DNA from: Hygrocybe punicea
Taxonomy: Eukaryota; Basidiomycota; Agaricomycetes; Agaricales; Hygrophoraceae
Reading direction: 5' to 3'
Assembly (NCBI GenBank): GCA_963556145.1
Contig: OY744470.1
Coordinates: 1,116,001 to 1,180,000, forward strand
Length of the DNA stretch: 64,000 nucleotides
Of the stretch, positions 22,874 through 32,659 are shown piece by piece. The stretch's first letter is position 1. Each line of letters begins with the position of its first letter. The notes beneath the pieces were generated by a model, which had not been told where the DNA came from, did not search any database, and saw only the letters and a program-made list of their open reading frames with translations. The translations under genes were made by a program, and so were the position numbers.

Positions 22874-24427
22874 CTAAAACTCTACACGGAATGGGTCATC
22901 ATCATCCTCGCCCAGTATGACAGTGTAACCAGGAGGGATAGGAATCATTGCCTTGACAGTGTCACAATAGAAAAGAGTCTCGAGGTCATCCTTTGTTCGG
23001 TCCCCAGGCTCCATGACTGGGCCAAAAAAGGTCTTGGCACCACCATCAGCATAACGTTGTTCATATCGGACTTTCTTGGTTGGAGGGGTTTCAGGTCGAG
23101 AGACAGTGCTCTGATCTTTTTCATGCTTTCGTTTGGCATCGGGGCCATTCCACCAGTTGGTAGATCCAGCCTTTAGATGAAGGATATTGCCAGGAAGGAG
23201 TCCCATCTCAGCGAGGACTGGATCTGGGACAAGATGAAGGATATCGGGGCCATAGCCTTTGGATTTCAATGAAGCTTCATACAATGAAGCTTTAGGAACT
23301 CCCAACTTTTGTCCCGCATGTAATAGGAAGCGTGGGAGCTTTGACGGAGTGGGTGTAGCTGGTGAGCCGAGACTGGCAGCCATCCCACGTATGGTCTGAG
23401 GGTGAGTTGGCGTGACAGGGGTTGCAGGTAAAGACAGCCGGTTGCCAACAAGTGCCGAAACAATAGTAGATAGGTGTGCAAGGTCACTCACACCAGATGG
23501 AGTGGAGGAAGGTGGTGGCAGACGACGTGTGGCATTGAGTATGGCTCTACGCTTTACGGGGTCAAACAACTCTGTCTGGGGTGGAAGCCTGACTGATGTG
23601 TCGCCTTCATACTGTCAAAATCACAAGTCAGCATGGTAAGATAGTTAGAAAATTTAGCTGATCCTCACACAAGCACGCGACCACTCCTTCATCATTAGAG
23701 GGGTAAGAGGCAGAGTGGTTCCATCCTTGAAGATGTACGTGTAACTGGTGTCATGATCATTTGCATATTTTCTCTCGAGAATGCCTCGGAAACGTGCCAT
23801 GCCGTAGTCAAGTTCACTAAGTCCACAAAAGGTTTCCTCATCTGCATCTTCATCTTCTTCATCACTCCCTCCTGAACCTCTCTGGAAAGGATCATTATAA
23901 ATGTACTGAGTATTTTGATGAGAGATAGGAACTCACTGTATGCCACGACTTTTGAATTTCAGACATGTCGATGTATATTGAGATCTTGGTCAGTTTATTA
24001 GATATAATATTGTTTGTGAGCTCTTGAAATTTTTGGAAGTTGTCAATGTCAAGGACATCTGCTTTCCTGTAAGTTTATCAATAAAATTCATTGCGTAGAT
24101 GATCAAGAATACATATGCTCTTGCAGGAGGGCACAAAACCCGAATGCTATAGCGCTTCTTCTCCGTAATGTTGTACTTCTCTTCACCATGCTTGGCCAGA
24201 ATTCCATTGAGAAGTTTGAGGTAGTTATCAACAGTGGGCGAAAATGAGTGTGACAATTCTTTCGTCTTCGTCTCTTTTTTTGACTTCAGTTTTGCCTTGG
24301 AACCTTGCTTGGCAGCGACCATGGTATGATGTGTCAGGTGGGCAGCAACCATAACAGTGTGTTGAGGAGGCTCTGGGGTTGAACGAAAGCTTGATTCATT
24401 TGACGGCACTGACATTGTAGCGAACAA
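22874..24427 (-). CDS. SAM-like fungal protein carried inside the mariner element
   Basis: Several exons on the minus strand. Start 'MFATMSVPSNESS', then a basic stretch, 'YLKLLNGILAKHGEEKYN' and 'RVLCPPARA' near 24115. Next come 'KADVLDIDNFQKFQEL' (about 24010-24065), an acidic exon with 'FRGILERKYANDHD' near 23750, and a long last exon from about 23610. That exon has a helical domain ('GQKLGVPKASLYEASLKSKGYGPDIL', about 23180-23310) resembling a sterile alpha motif, then 'GSTNWWNGPDAKRKHE', and ends 'PGYTVILGEDDDDPFRVEF'. I know this as a widespread Agaricomycete family of unknown function. Here it lies between transposon ends on the same strand as the transposase. No stop was seen within the exons read; exact splice sites are not all fixed. 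Confidence 0.65.
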
Positions 24428-24480
24428 GAAGTGAATTTTTTCAGCGGTCCTTCAAATCATATATTGCAGACATATAAACT

Positions 24481-25532
24481 TTACACAATGTAACCTGATG
24501 CTCGAAAATAAGATTGCGCTTTCTCAGGTGTGATGTTGTGGCAAGCCCTATCAAGTAGACATAATGATTGATCCTGCCAATGTCTCCGAATAAATGCCTT
24601 TATAGACGAGAAAGCTTGCTTGATTGGATTGAAGTCGGGAGAGTATGCTGGAAGGAAGATGAGTTTACATTCTGTGAGAAAGGATTAGTGGAAGCCTATC
24701 ACCATGTGTCAGACATACCGGCTTCCTTGATCAATTCACGAACATCGTCACCATGGTGAATGCTGCAATTGTCCAGTATGATAACACTGCGTGGACTGGG
24801 GTATGGGTTCATGAGAGGAAGCTGTCATATTCCAAGAATTAGTATGACTAATAATTATAAAAAGAGAATACATACCACAAGCTCACGGAGGAACTCGAGA
24901 AAGCGAGTGGCATTGACTGAGCCCTCAATAATATCATGGGCAATAATTCCATTGAGTGTCAAGACAGGTAGGATCAAATAACGTTGACCACGAACAAAGC
25001 ACCTGCACTGCACGCATCGTTGGCCCACCACTGCCCAACCCTTTGATCTACCAGATGTGCGCTGGTTCTTTGCAGCTTCATCGATAAACATAAACATTTC
25101 GGGATCGGGAACTTCATCGGCTATCCTATTCATGTAAGCTGAACGAACGAAATCGTTGCGCTCAAGAGCTCGAACCGAGACTCATTTGTGAGAGAGGTGA
25201 AGGCGGCGGAGTGTTCGTAGTAACGTCGGTAGAGTTGTTTTGACACCTCGTTGTGTGAGGAGGGAGGACTGGATTTCATCCAGGTAGATACAATGTTGTT
25301 TCTGAAGAAGGCTTTTGACGAAATCAACATCTATTGCATCGAGAGAATGTGGATGGCCTGTGAGGATACGAGCATGAGGGTTGTAGGGAGTCCCAAACAG
25401 GTAGTGGTAGCGGAGTGTCTGATAGACAAGGGTCTTACGAAGGCTGAGAAGCTCGCAGATGGTCTTGACGTTGTACCCTTGCATATGCAAAGCAGGTATA
25501 CGAGCCTTGAGGTCGTGTGAGATGCGAGCCAT
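24481..25532 (-). pseudogene. Tc1/mariner (DDE_3) transposase, inactive
   Basis: The start 'MARISHDLKARIPALHMQGY' opens a helix-turn-helix DNA-binding part. The catalytic core follows: 'FMFIDEAAKNQRTS' (first Asp), 'VIILDNCSIHHGDD' (second Asp) and 'SPDFNPIKQAFSSIK' (third site). Two introns (GTATGT..CAG) lie around 24825-24870 and 24670-24720. Two lesions: TGA at 25184-25182 in a frame that otherwise runs on ('HLSHK', stop, 'VSVRALERNDF'), and lysine (24621-24619) where the family has the catalytic glutamate. The start at 25532 is chosen because it opens the conserved helix-turn-helix; a longer frame from 25607 enters the inverted end. Confidence 0.82.
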
Positions 25533-25910
25533 ACCATTCAGCGTAGACGGGGACTTCAGGCTTCGACTGCCAACATGGTGCGGGGTCCTGCCAACAAACA
25601 AGACCAACTCACAAATTTTCTAAAATCAAAATTCCGCAAACTTATGAAAAGCGCTGTAAGTGATGCCTAAATTGGGACTAGAAATTTTGAGTAAACTTGA
25701 AACTAAATTATGCTTTCCCCTTACAATTTAGATCTGATAATTATTTTGATTGCAAGAATAACCTAAAGATGAAAATAAATAAATGATTTAGATGTATATT
25801 TATTCATGACTTAAATTTAATATTTAGGCTAGGCCTAAATGTAAATCTAAAGATTATATTTTTCTGCTAACTTTAGAAATCACTTTAGATCCTATGGAAT
25901 TCCTGATGTG

Positions 25911-26374
25911 TTAGGAGGTCTACTGGACTGTTTCAGATTTGGCTTACAAAGGTGGTGAGCTAGATCGTAGTCTATGACACAGGCTGACGTTCCACAGAAC
26001 CCAGCCGTGGTTTAGGAACGCCTGCATCCGCTGTTCAGGACCAGACTATTGCATTGAGCAAGAGTTCGAGTTGTACGTTCTACTTCACGATGTTTTCGCC
26101 GCACTTTGCATTGTTTGAATTCCTTTTGCGTCCCCCAGTGCTTGCGCCCTCGTTGCCAAAGCAAAGACGATCATCTTCTGGACACACGTTCCGTTAATTA
26201 CCGCCGCCACGCACCTTCGACAACACAACACCAACGCAAGATGTCGAGCACATGCTGTGACAATGCGGCCAGGTTCACGCCTTAGGGGCACCCACCGCAC
26301 GAGGTTGTCATCACGAAGCTGTAGCTTATAACGGTACCCGTGAACAAAAAGCCAAAGCCCCACACTTATCCACA
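25911..26374. other. Intergenic stretch before the coiled-coil gene
   Basis: Outside the mariner end. No coding signal on either strand. Presumed to hold the promoter of the plus-strand gene at 26375, but no clear TATA or initiator was identified. Confidence 0.3.
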
Positions 26375-27496
26375 ATGCCATCATTCCCGTGGGTTGTCAC
26401 CGCCAAACGCCAGGGATCTCGCACTTCGCTCATCAGCAATGACAACGCCGACGACACGAATCATTCTGACACTGCAAGCGTCAAGGGCAGCATCAACAGT
26501 ACCTCGTCCAAAAGGAAATCGTCGTTGATATGGGGGCCGGGAGCCTCGGATGGGATTGGGGAGGAGCTCAAGTCCAAAGGGAAGAGCGTAAACCCCTCCC
26601 AGACAAGCTTGGGCTTGACAGAGGGTGCAAATCTCAACCCCACGCGCAAGAGACTGTGGGCGAATAGGAAACGATCAAAGGATGGGTTAGATACGGCGGA
26701 GGAGCAAGTAGGGAGGTTGAAGGAGGAGAACGCGGCAATGGCGAAGGAGCTCGAGGCCGTCCACGAGCAGTTGATGCTCCGAGAGCAAGAGTGGGAGCAA
26801 TGTAAGCTCCAGGGCGCCCGAGTGGAAGGCATGTACGAGACGCTGGTGAAGGAACTGGAGAATGTCAAGGGCGCGGCAGCTGTGCATGGGCAGGAATTAG
26901 AGGAAGCAAAACTCGACGCAACTCGAATGGAGGGGCAAAACGAAGCATTGAGGAAGGAGATGGAGTTTCTACGGAACGATCTGTCAAAATCCAAGGAGCA
27001 CGGGTCTCGAATGGAAGATGAAAACAAAACGTTGGAGAGAGAGATGGACAGTCTCCGGAACGACTTGAAGGTGGCAACGAACGACACTGCTCGAATAGAG
27101 CATGAAACCAAGACGGCGGTTAAGGAGGTGGAGGTTCTCCGGTCAGACCTCGAGGAATCTAAACTCCATGTAGCTCGAATGGAGGGTAAAAACGAGGCGT
27201 TAGGGAAGGAGATAGAGATCCTTCGGAGCGATCACATTGAATCGAAGGAGCGCTGCACCCGAATGGTGTACGAAAACAAGATGTCGGGGAAGAGGATGGA
27301 GGTGCTCCAAATCCGCTTGAAGGAATCAAAGGACAACGTCACTCGACTAGAGCGGGACAAGAAGCGGTTTGGGAGGGAGATGGAGAATCTCCGGAACAAC
27401 CTAGAGGCTACCCAAGATGAGATAGATGAATTGAGAAGGAAGGTGTGTGGGGTATTCGGGAGTGGTGCAATTCTGTGGTATACTGGAATCAGTTGA
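26375..27496 (+). CDS. Coiled-coil protein with 28-residue repeats
   Basis: Uninterrupted frame of 373 codons. The first 110 residues are Ser/Asn/Lys-rich and probably disordered. From about residue 110 to 360 the protein is a continuous heptad coiled coil. At least six units of exactly 28 residues (four heptads) follow the pattern 'RMExxNxxLxKEMExLRNDLxESK', beginning near 26917; an earlier unit has 35 residues. The final 15 residues, after 'DELRRK', look like read-through into an intron (GTGTGTGG at about 27441), so the true end may lie in a downstream exon. Function unknown; structurally like a tether or scaffold protein. Probably a host gene, since nothing in it is transposon-like. Confidence 0.65.
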   Translation: MPSFPWVVTAKRQGSRTSLISNDNADDTNHSDTASVKGSINSTSSKRKSSLIWGPGASDGIGEELKSKGKSVNPSQTSLGLTEGANLNPTRKRLWANRKRSKDGLDTAEEQVGRLKEENAAMAKELEAVHEQLMLREQEWEQCKLQGARVEGMYETLVKELENVKGAAAVHGQELEEAKLDATRMEGQNEALRKEMEFLRNDLSKSKEHGSRMEDENKTLEREMDSLRNDLKVATNDTARIEHETKTAVKEVEVLRSDLEESKLHVARMEGKNEALGKEIEILRSDHIESKERCTRMVYENKMSGKRMEVLQIRLKESKDNVTRLERDKKRFGREMENLRNNLEATQDEIDELRRKVCGVFGSGAILWYTGIS

Positions 27497-28969
27497 GTGG
27501 CAGGGTGGACGTCGCTCGGGATGCGGCTCTGCACAATCTATTTGCTCCTGCAATACACGTTTGAACTTCGCTGCAGTATATTGAAATGGTACGGACAACT
27601 TCTGGTTGGCAGGCCCGGGCTATGGTCCGTTCAACTTCGATCGCTGGAATGGAGCTTCTCCATTGTCCGTTCTAAGAGGAGCCTGAGATGTCCCTGAACT
27701 CATCATCATATACGTGCTGATCAAGGGAGCTAATCCTCGACAATATCCACCCTTATTTAGACTGGGATTGTCACCACTGGCTCGGGCTCAGCGTTGGGCG
27801 TTCCAAGGTTGGGACCGAGGTCGAAATCAGAGACACGCAAATTGAGGACAGTTATAGTTGCAACGACAACACTTGCTCTTTTCTTTTTGCGAAATCAGTA
27901 CAGCAATCACCAAACACGCAAGAACGCACATGCTGTAATATCCTCGCACATGGCTTTGACCTCTACGCCCAACTCCTTCATCTTGTGCTCCCCAACGTGT
28001 TCCAATAACTCATAATTCCATCGGCAGGAGAAACGTCAGTCACCACCAGCGCGAAAAATAATACCGATGTTTTAGTTGTCCCGAATGCAGGGCGTTCCGC
28101 CGGCCGACCCTCCGAATCTGAATCCCTTTCCGTTTCCATGATACCCTGACAGCGTTCATTTTGTCCGCCAATGGTGCCTGGCCGCCGCGTCTAAGCTGTA
28201 CGGTGGTACTACTCTATGAGTTTTGGATTTACTAGTGTCATTTCGAAGCAAAATGACTGTCAGATACTCACAGGGAAACTCCTAGATCATAAACAACACG
28301 AATCCGAGGCAGCAATCGATAACTGCTGCTTTTGCTGTCCAAATAGTGTAGGCCGCAAGAAGGAACTTGGGTGGTTTGTGTGATTACATATGTGTCAACT
28401 ACGCAAAGATTGGAATGAGAAAAGACCAGTGTGCCGATGATGCTCGCCCCTGTTTGCAAGGGGTGAATGAATGATAATTGTCACAATTCGCCAGGCTGGC
28501 GACATTCCGCGTTCACGTTCAACGTTCCAGCTGTTTCGGACTCGGATAGATTTACACCACAAACAAGGGTCAGACAGGGTTACAAACTGAACGTAAACTC
28601 CCGGATCTATCAATCCTTTAATTATTAGGAAGTCGTACCCCCAATGACCCCTTGCTCGAACGGAGTGAGAGCCAAAGGTGAAGGTAGTAAGATCTCCCCA
28701 CCATCAATATCGTCCAACCAACCCAAAATGTCCGCCTTAGAGGTTGCATCGGGAAAAACCCGAGATGCTAATTTTCGATAATAACGAGCAATTTTGTCAA
28801 ATTATTGATTACTTTGATTATATAAATATTTCTTACCCCCCTTTACCATAATCTTTCTTTAGAGCTCGTTGTCGGTTATTTTGAGCCTATTACAGGTTAT
28901 TTTGAGCTTATTACAGAGAATGCTGGTCATTTTACTTATTGCACTCCTTATTTCACAGCTAATATTACA
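27497..28969. other. Long stretch without a supported gene
   Basis: Only short chance frames. Bases 28750-28800 (CATCGGGAAAAACCC then GATAATAA) match the reverse complement of 55735-55775, so a dispersed repeat end is present. No other structure was recognised. Confidence 0.35.
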
Positions 28970-29215
28970 CGAAAAAAATTATTATTCAGATTACAGCCGT
29001 TTTAGTAATTCATGGCAGTAACTGGATTTTTTTTCATCAATTGAGAAATTTGGACTTAGTGGAATTTCCAGTGCTGAATCTTGTATCTCATGAAATACTG
29101 TATGGATCACCCTTGGCACCACCTCACAGAACCTCCCGTACCCTTTTAGGGGGGGTTCTTATGTGACCGAGAAGTGGCCTTAAAGGCTGGCTCTGGGGAT
29201 CCTCCCCGCCAGAAT
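28970..29215 (-). repeat. Dispersed repeat, copy 1 (inverted relative to 46830-47620)
   Basis: Bases 28985-29105 are nearly identical to the reverse complement of 47508-47620, including 'ATACAGTATTTCATGAGATA'. The part to 29200 ('CATAAGAACCCCCCCT' on the minus strand) matches 46855-46875. Copy 2 has a 596-bp palindrome at a site where this copy has only about 20 bp. No coding content. Confidence 0.75.
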
Positions 29216-30429
29216 TTTTGTTGACCTCTCAGCGCTGGAGTATGTACCTCTCTGGATGTCACTGCTATGTATTTTCCGAGCCTTCAATAGACCTCTAGAT
29301 AAGTTATATCAAACATACGAACCACCTTTTCCAGCCCTTTTCACGCCACGCATGGACCCTTAGAAACTATCCTCAGTACCTCTTGTCATGGAGAACAGCA
29401 TGTCATTGTTAACCCTAGAACTAGCTAAGAGGTTCGTAAACAAAGACAGGGTACAGACCTAGAGCTAGCTAGGAGGTCCAAAAAAAAAGCAAAACGAGCA
29501 TACGAAAAAAATAGAAGGGTGCGGAAAGAGGGGAAAGGGTGAGGCAACAACGGCAAGAAAAGATAGAAAGAGTACGTAGCCAATGCTGCATGTTCAGGCA
29601 TGCATGGGTGGACCTTCAGCATTGACATCGGGTTGCTTTTGTAAAAGGTGGGAGGGCGGCCGAAAATCGCTCATCTCTACGTCCAGGGGGTGCGACACAT
29701 CACGCGAAGGTCGGTGCTCCTCAACTCCAGGATCTGGGGTAATCTGGCCCAAAGACCTCCCAAATGGGACTGGCTGGGCATTGCTGGAGGTATACCGGCC
29801 ATTGCTCTCGAGTCCCATCCAAGGCTGTTGGCGGCTGCCACCATGCCAGTTATGATACTCGCGATAGTTACTGGGAGGCAGTCGGTACTCCCCAGACGAG
29901 GGATGGAAATCAGTCCCAGGAGGTCCTCGATAGTTACTGGCCAGGGGTCCCCAGAAGTCACCGGTAGGTGGGCTGTATCCAGGAGTTGGTCCCCGATAGT
30001 CAGATGGACCATGGATGTCACTGGGCATTAGCATGCCGGTGTCATATCCTGTGGATTTACATGTGACATGCGCCGCTGCTTCCCGGGAATGGGTCATGGA
30101 GGACCTGGGCACATCAGGAGGTCCAGATCCACGATACTCAGATGGTGGGATTGGCCCACCGGCCATGGGATTCAAGCCAGGGGTAGCTGCATCACGGGAA
30201 TCCAGCACTGAGGGCCCTGCCATGGTGGCTGCAAATGGCCCACGGGGAAGCCCATACTGGGGGCGATCGAAATAACCATATCCCGAAGGAGGCACATGAT
30301 ATGGAGCTGGGTATGAAGCTGGGTATGGGTGCCGATCTTGAGGATAGGCAAGCTGTTCGAAATGGTCATAGCCATGTGGGGGCCACGAGCGTCCGCTTGG
30401 GAGGTAACCACGATGCTCAAAGGCACCAG

Positions 30430-30830
30430 ATTCGTCATGAGCTGATGTTGTAGGTGGGTCGGGGAGGTTTCGGATGCGCAACGAAGTGGGCTGCATCACC
30501 GGTGAGCGGCTACCAGGAGCATCCAAGGCATTCCTAGGAGGGACTTGAAAATGCGGGGGGTGTAAAGTACGGGAGTCCAACTCAGGGACATCGTCAGCTG
30601 GTGTCGGAGCCTCTGGGAGGTATCCACAACGCTCAAAGGCACCAGATTCGTCATGTGGAGCTGATGTTGTAGGTGGGTCGGGGAGGTCTTGGATGCGCAA
30701 TGAAGTGGGCTGCATCACCGGTGAGCGGCTACCAGGAGCATCCAAGGCATTCCTAGGAGGGACTTGGAAATGCGGGGGGTGTAAAGTACGGGAGTCCAAC
30801 TCAGGGACATCATGTGTCGGAGCCTCTGGG
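30430..30830. repeat. Tandem duplication of about 200 bp inside the proline-rich gene
   Basis: Bases about 30440-30625 and 30630-30815 encode almost the same 65-70 residues ('DVPELDSRTLHPPHFQVPPR' through 'HDESGAFE') with very few differences, so the duplication is recent. A second, shorter pair (repeat of 'GKWVARDLKEP') lies at 31130-31310. Confidence 0.85.
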
Positions 30831-31430
30831 ACGTTCACGGTTGGCTCATTACTTTGTGAGTCTTGGTCTGCATGGGTATGCTGGCCATGGTTGAGACTAG
30901 GCAGCGGTGACTCGGTGACTCTGTCTGGTGCCTGATCCTGATTGTTGCCCAAGGTTCCACCAATTGTGGAGCCAGCCGATGCGCCATCTTTCTTCTGTTC
31001 GACTCCGTGATACGTGGGGGTAGGTCGAGATCTTTCTGGTGACGGGGTGAAGAGAGCTGCCGCCAACTGTTTTTCAGCATCGCTTGGTGCCTTCTCCTTG
31101 CCCTTACCATTGCCTTGTGTGGGTAAGCCAGTGGGCAACGTCCGATGAGGCTCCTTGAGGTCTCTCGCGACCCACTTTCCGGCATCAGCCTGCCCTCCAC
31201 TCTGGCCTCGCATCGGCAAGCCAGTGGGCAAGGTCCGAAGAGGCTCCTTGAGGTCCCTTGCGACCCACTTTCCGGTATCAGCCTGCCCTCCACTCCGGCC
31301 TCGCGTTGGCGAGCCAGTGGGTAGAGATGGAAGAGGCTTGACAGGAGAGGGACTTGCTGCGGGAGATAGTATCAGAGTCAGAATCAAGCAGAACAATGAC
31401 AATTATACACTTACAGTTACCCGATGAGAT

Positions 31431-32083
31431 TAGTGTTGCCGAAGTTCAGTTCGGTCCGGTTCTGACCCTTTTTGGCGGAACCGCGAACTGAACTTCGGGT
31501 CCGGTTTGGCGCATGGCCAAACCTGGACCCGAACAGCTTTGAACCGTCTCTTAGCATTCGGTCTGGGTTCAGACGTGGTCTGAACCCCAGACCGAGGTTG
31601 GCTCACCCCTGAGCTCCGTTCTCCTCGCGAATGGCAGGCACGTATCAATTGATACGGCGCTACGCTTCGCGAGGAAGTTGGGCTATGGGGGAGCCGTCTG
31701 GTGCTGTTGCTGCTGCTGCTGCCGCTCCCACTGCTGGTGCTGCTGCTGCTGCTGCCGTCACCGTCACTGCTGCGCTCCTGCTGCTGCTGTTGCCGTTGCC
31801 GCTGCCGCTGTTGCTGCTGCTGCCGGCATTGCTGCTGCTGCTGCTGCTGGCCGTCGTGGTGGTGGTTGCCGTTGTTGTTGCCGCTGCTGATGGTGATGTT
31901 GGGGCTTGATGCACCAGCAGCAGCTGCTGCTGCTGCCGGTATTGCTGCTGCCAGCGTTGCTGCTGCTGCTGCTGCTGTTGCCGCCGTTGCTGCTGCCGCC
32001 GTTGCTGCTGTTGCTCCTGCGCTCCTGCTGCTGCTGCTGCTGCTGCTGCCGCCGCTGCCGGCGCTGCTGCTGCTGTTGTGGCC

Positions 32084-32119
<36 letters not shown>

Positions 32120-32659
32120 GTTGCCGTTGCCATTGCCGTTTCCGTTGCTGCTGTTGCTGCTGCGCTCCTGCTGTTGCTGCTGTTGCCGTTGCCGCTGCCG
32201 CTGTTGCTGCTGCTGCCGACATTGCTGCTGCTGCTGCTGGGCGTCGTGGTTGTCGTTGCCGTGGTTGTCGATTTTCCTGTCGCAAATAACATTAGTAAAG
32301 TTAAGAAAAAAAGGAAACTTACCTTGAGGAACACAACACAAATTGTGTTGTGTTCAATCCGCGTTGATGTTGCTGTGTCGCGTGAAAGCTACCTCGTCAC
32401 GGCCGGTCACATGATACCGTTTAACACGAAATGGTAAGTAAAGAAATATGAAAAACAAATGAAATAAATTCCTTAAAAATATCCGCGTTCGCGGTTTGGA
32501 CGCGGTTTGGAGCCGTTCAGGAAATCCGGCCAGCCTCGAAACCCTGAACCGAACCCGCGGTCCGGTTCAGCATTTGGCTGAACTTAGACTGAACCCCGGG
32601 TTCGGTTCGGGGTTTGAACCGGGTTCGGCTAGGTTCGGAACCGAACTACGGCAACACTA
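31431..32659. mobile_element. Non-autonomous hAT-like element, 1,229 bp
   Basis: Begins TAGTGTTGCCGAAGTTC and ends with the inverse (GAACTACGGCAACACTA is its right form). It is flanked by GATGAGAT on both sides (31423-31430, 32660-32667). The 8-bp duplication and TAGNG ends fit hAT. The outer parts are built from GGTTCGGTTC-like words and the centre is a CTG/CAG tract. No transposase. It lies in an exon of the 29594-35186 gene. Confidence 0.88.
31690..32265. repeat. Long interrupted (CTG)n/(CAG)n tract
   Basis: About 570 bp made mostly of GCTGCTGCTG with GCCGTTGCC interruptions. All six frames are open here (poly-Leu, poly-Ala, poly-Cys, poly-Gln, poly-Ser), so none should be read as a gene. 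Confidence 0.95.

Larger units (their letters stand above)
20379..25910 (-). mobile_element. Tc1/mariner-type element with ~340-bp inverted ends and two genes
   Basis: Left and right ends are inverted copies starting CACATCAGG. The left end is 20379-20638 plus 22610 to about 22690; the right end is about 25575-25910. Similarity runs through the whole stretch, with shared words such as 'TCTAAAGATTTACATTTAGGCC' shortened by small gaps. The left copy is interrupted by a nested element (20642-22606). Between the ends lie a DDE transposase (24481-25532) and a second gene (22874-24427), both minus and 53 bases apart. TA precedes the left end; the right flank begins TTA. Such long inverted ends are unusual for this superfamily, where 20-300 bp is common. 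Confidence 0.75.

Noticed and set aside
25920..26384. 99-codon minus-strand frame as a gene
   Set aside because: No family resemblance, no introns fitting, and it lies in the presumed promoter of the coiled-coil gene.
26461..27111. 216-codon minus-strand frame opposite the coiled-coil gene
   Set aside because: Antisense of a heptad-repeat gene; Ser/Leu/Phe-rich composition is what the reverse of Glu/Lys/Arg codons gives.
31690..32330. Long open frames on both strands (poly-Leu, poly-Gln, poly-Ala, poly-Ser)
   Set aside because: They result from the CTG/CAG tract inside a non-autonomous element; all frames are open, with no codon signal.
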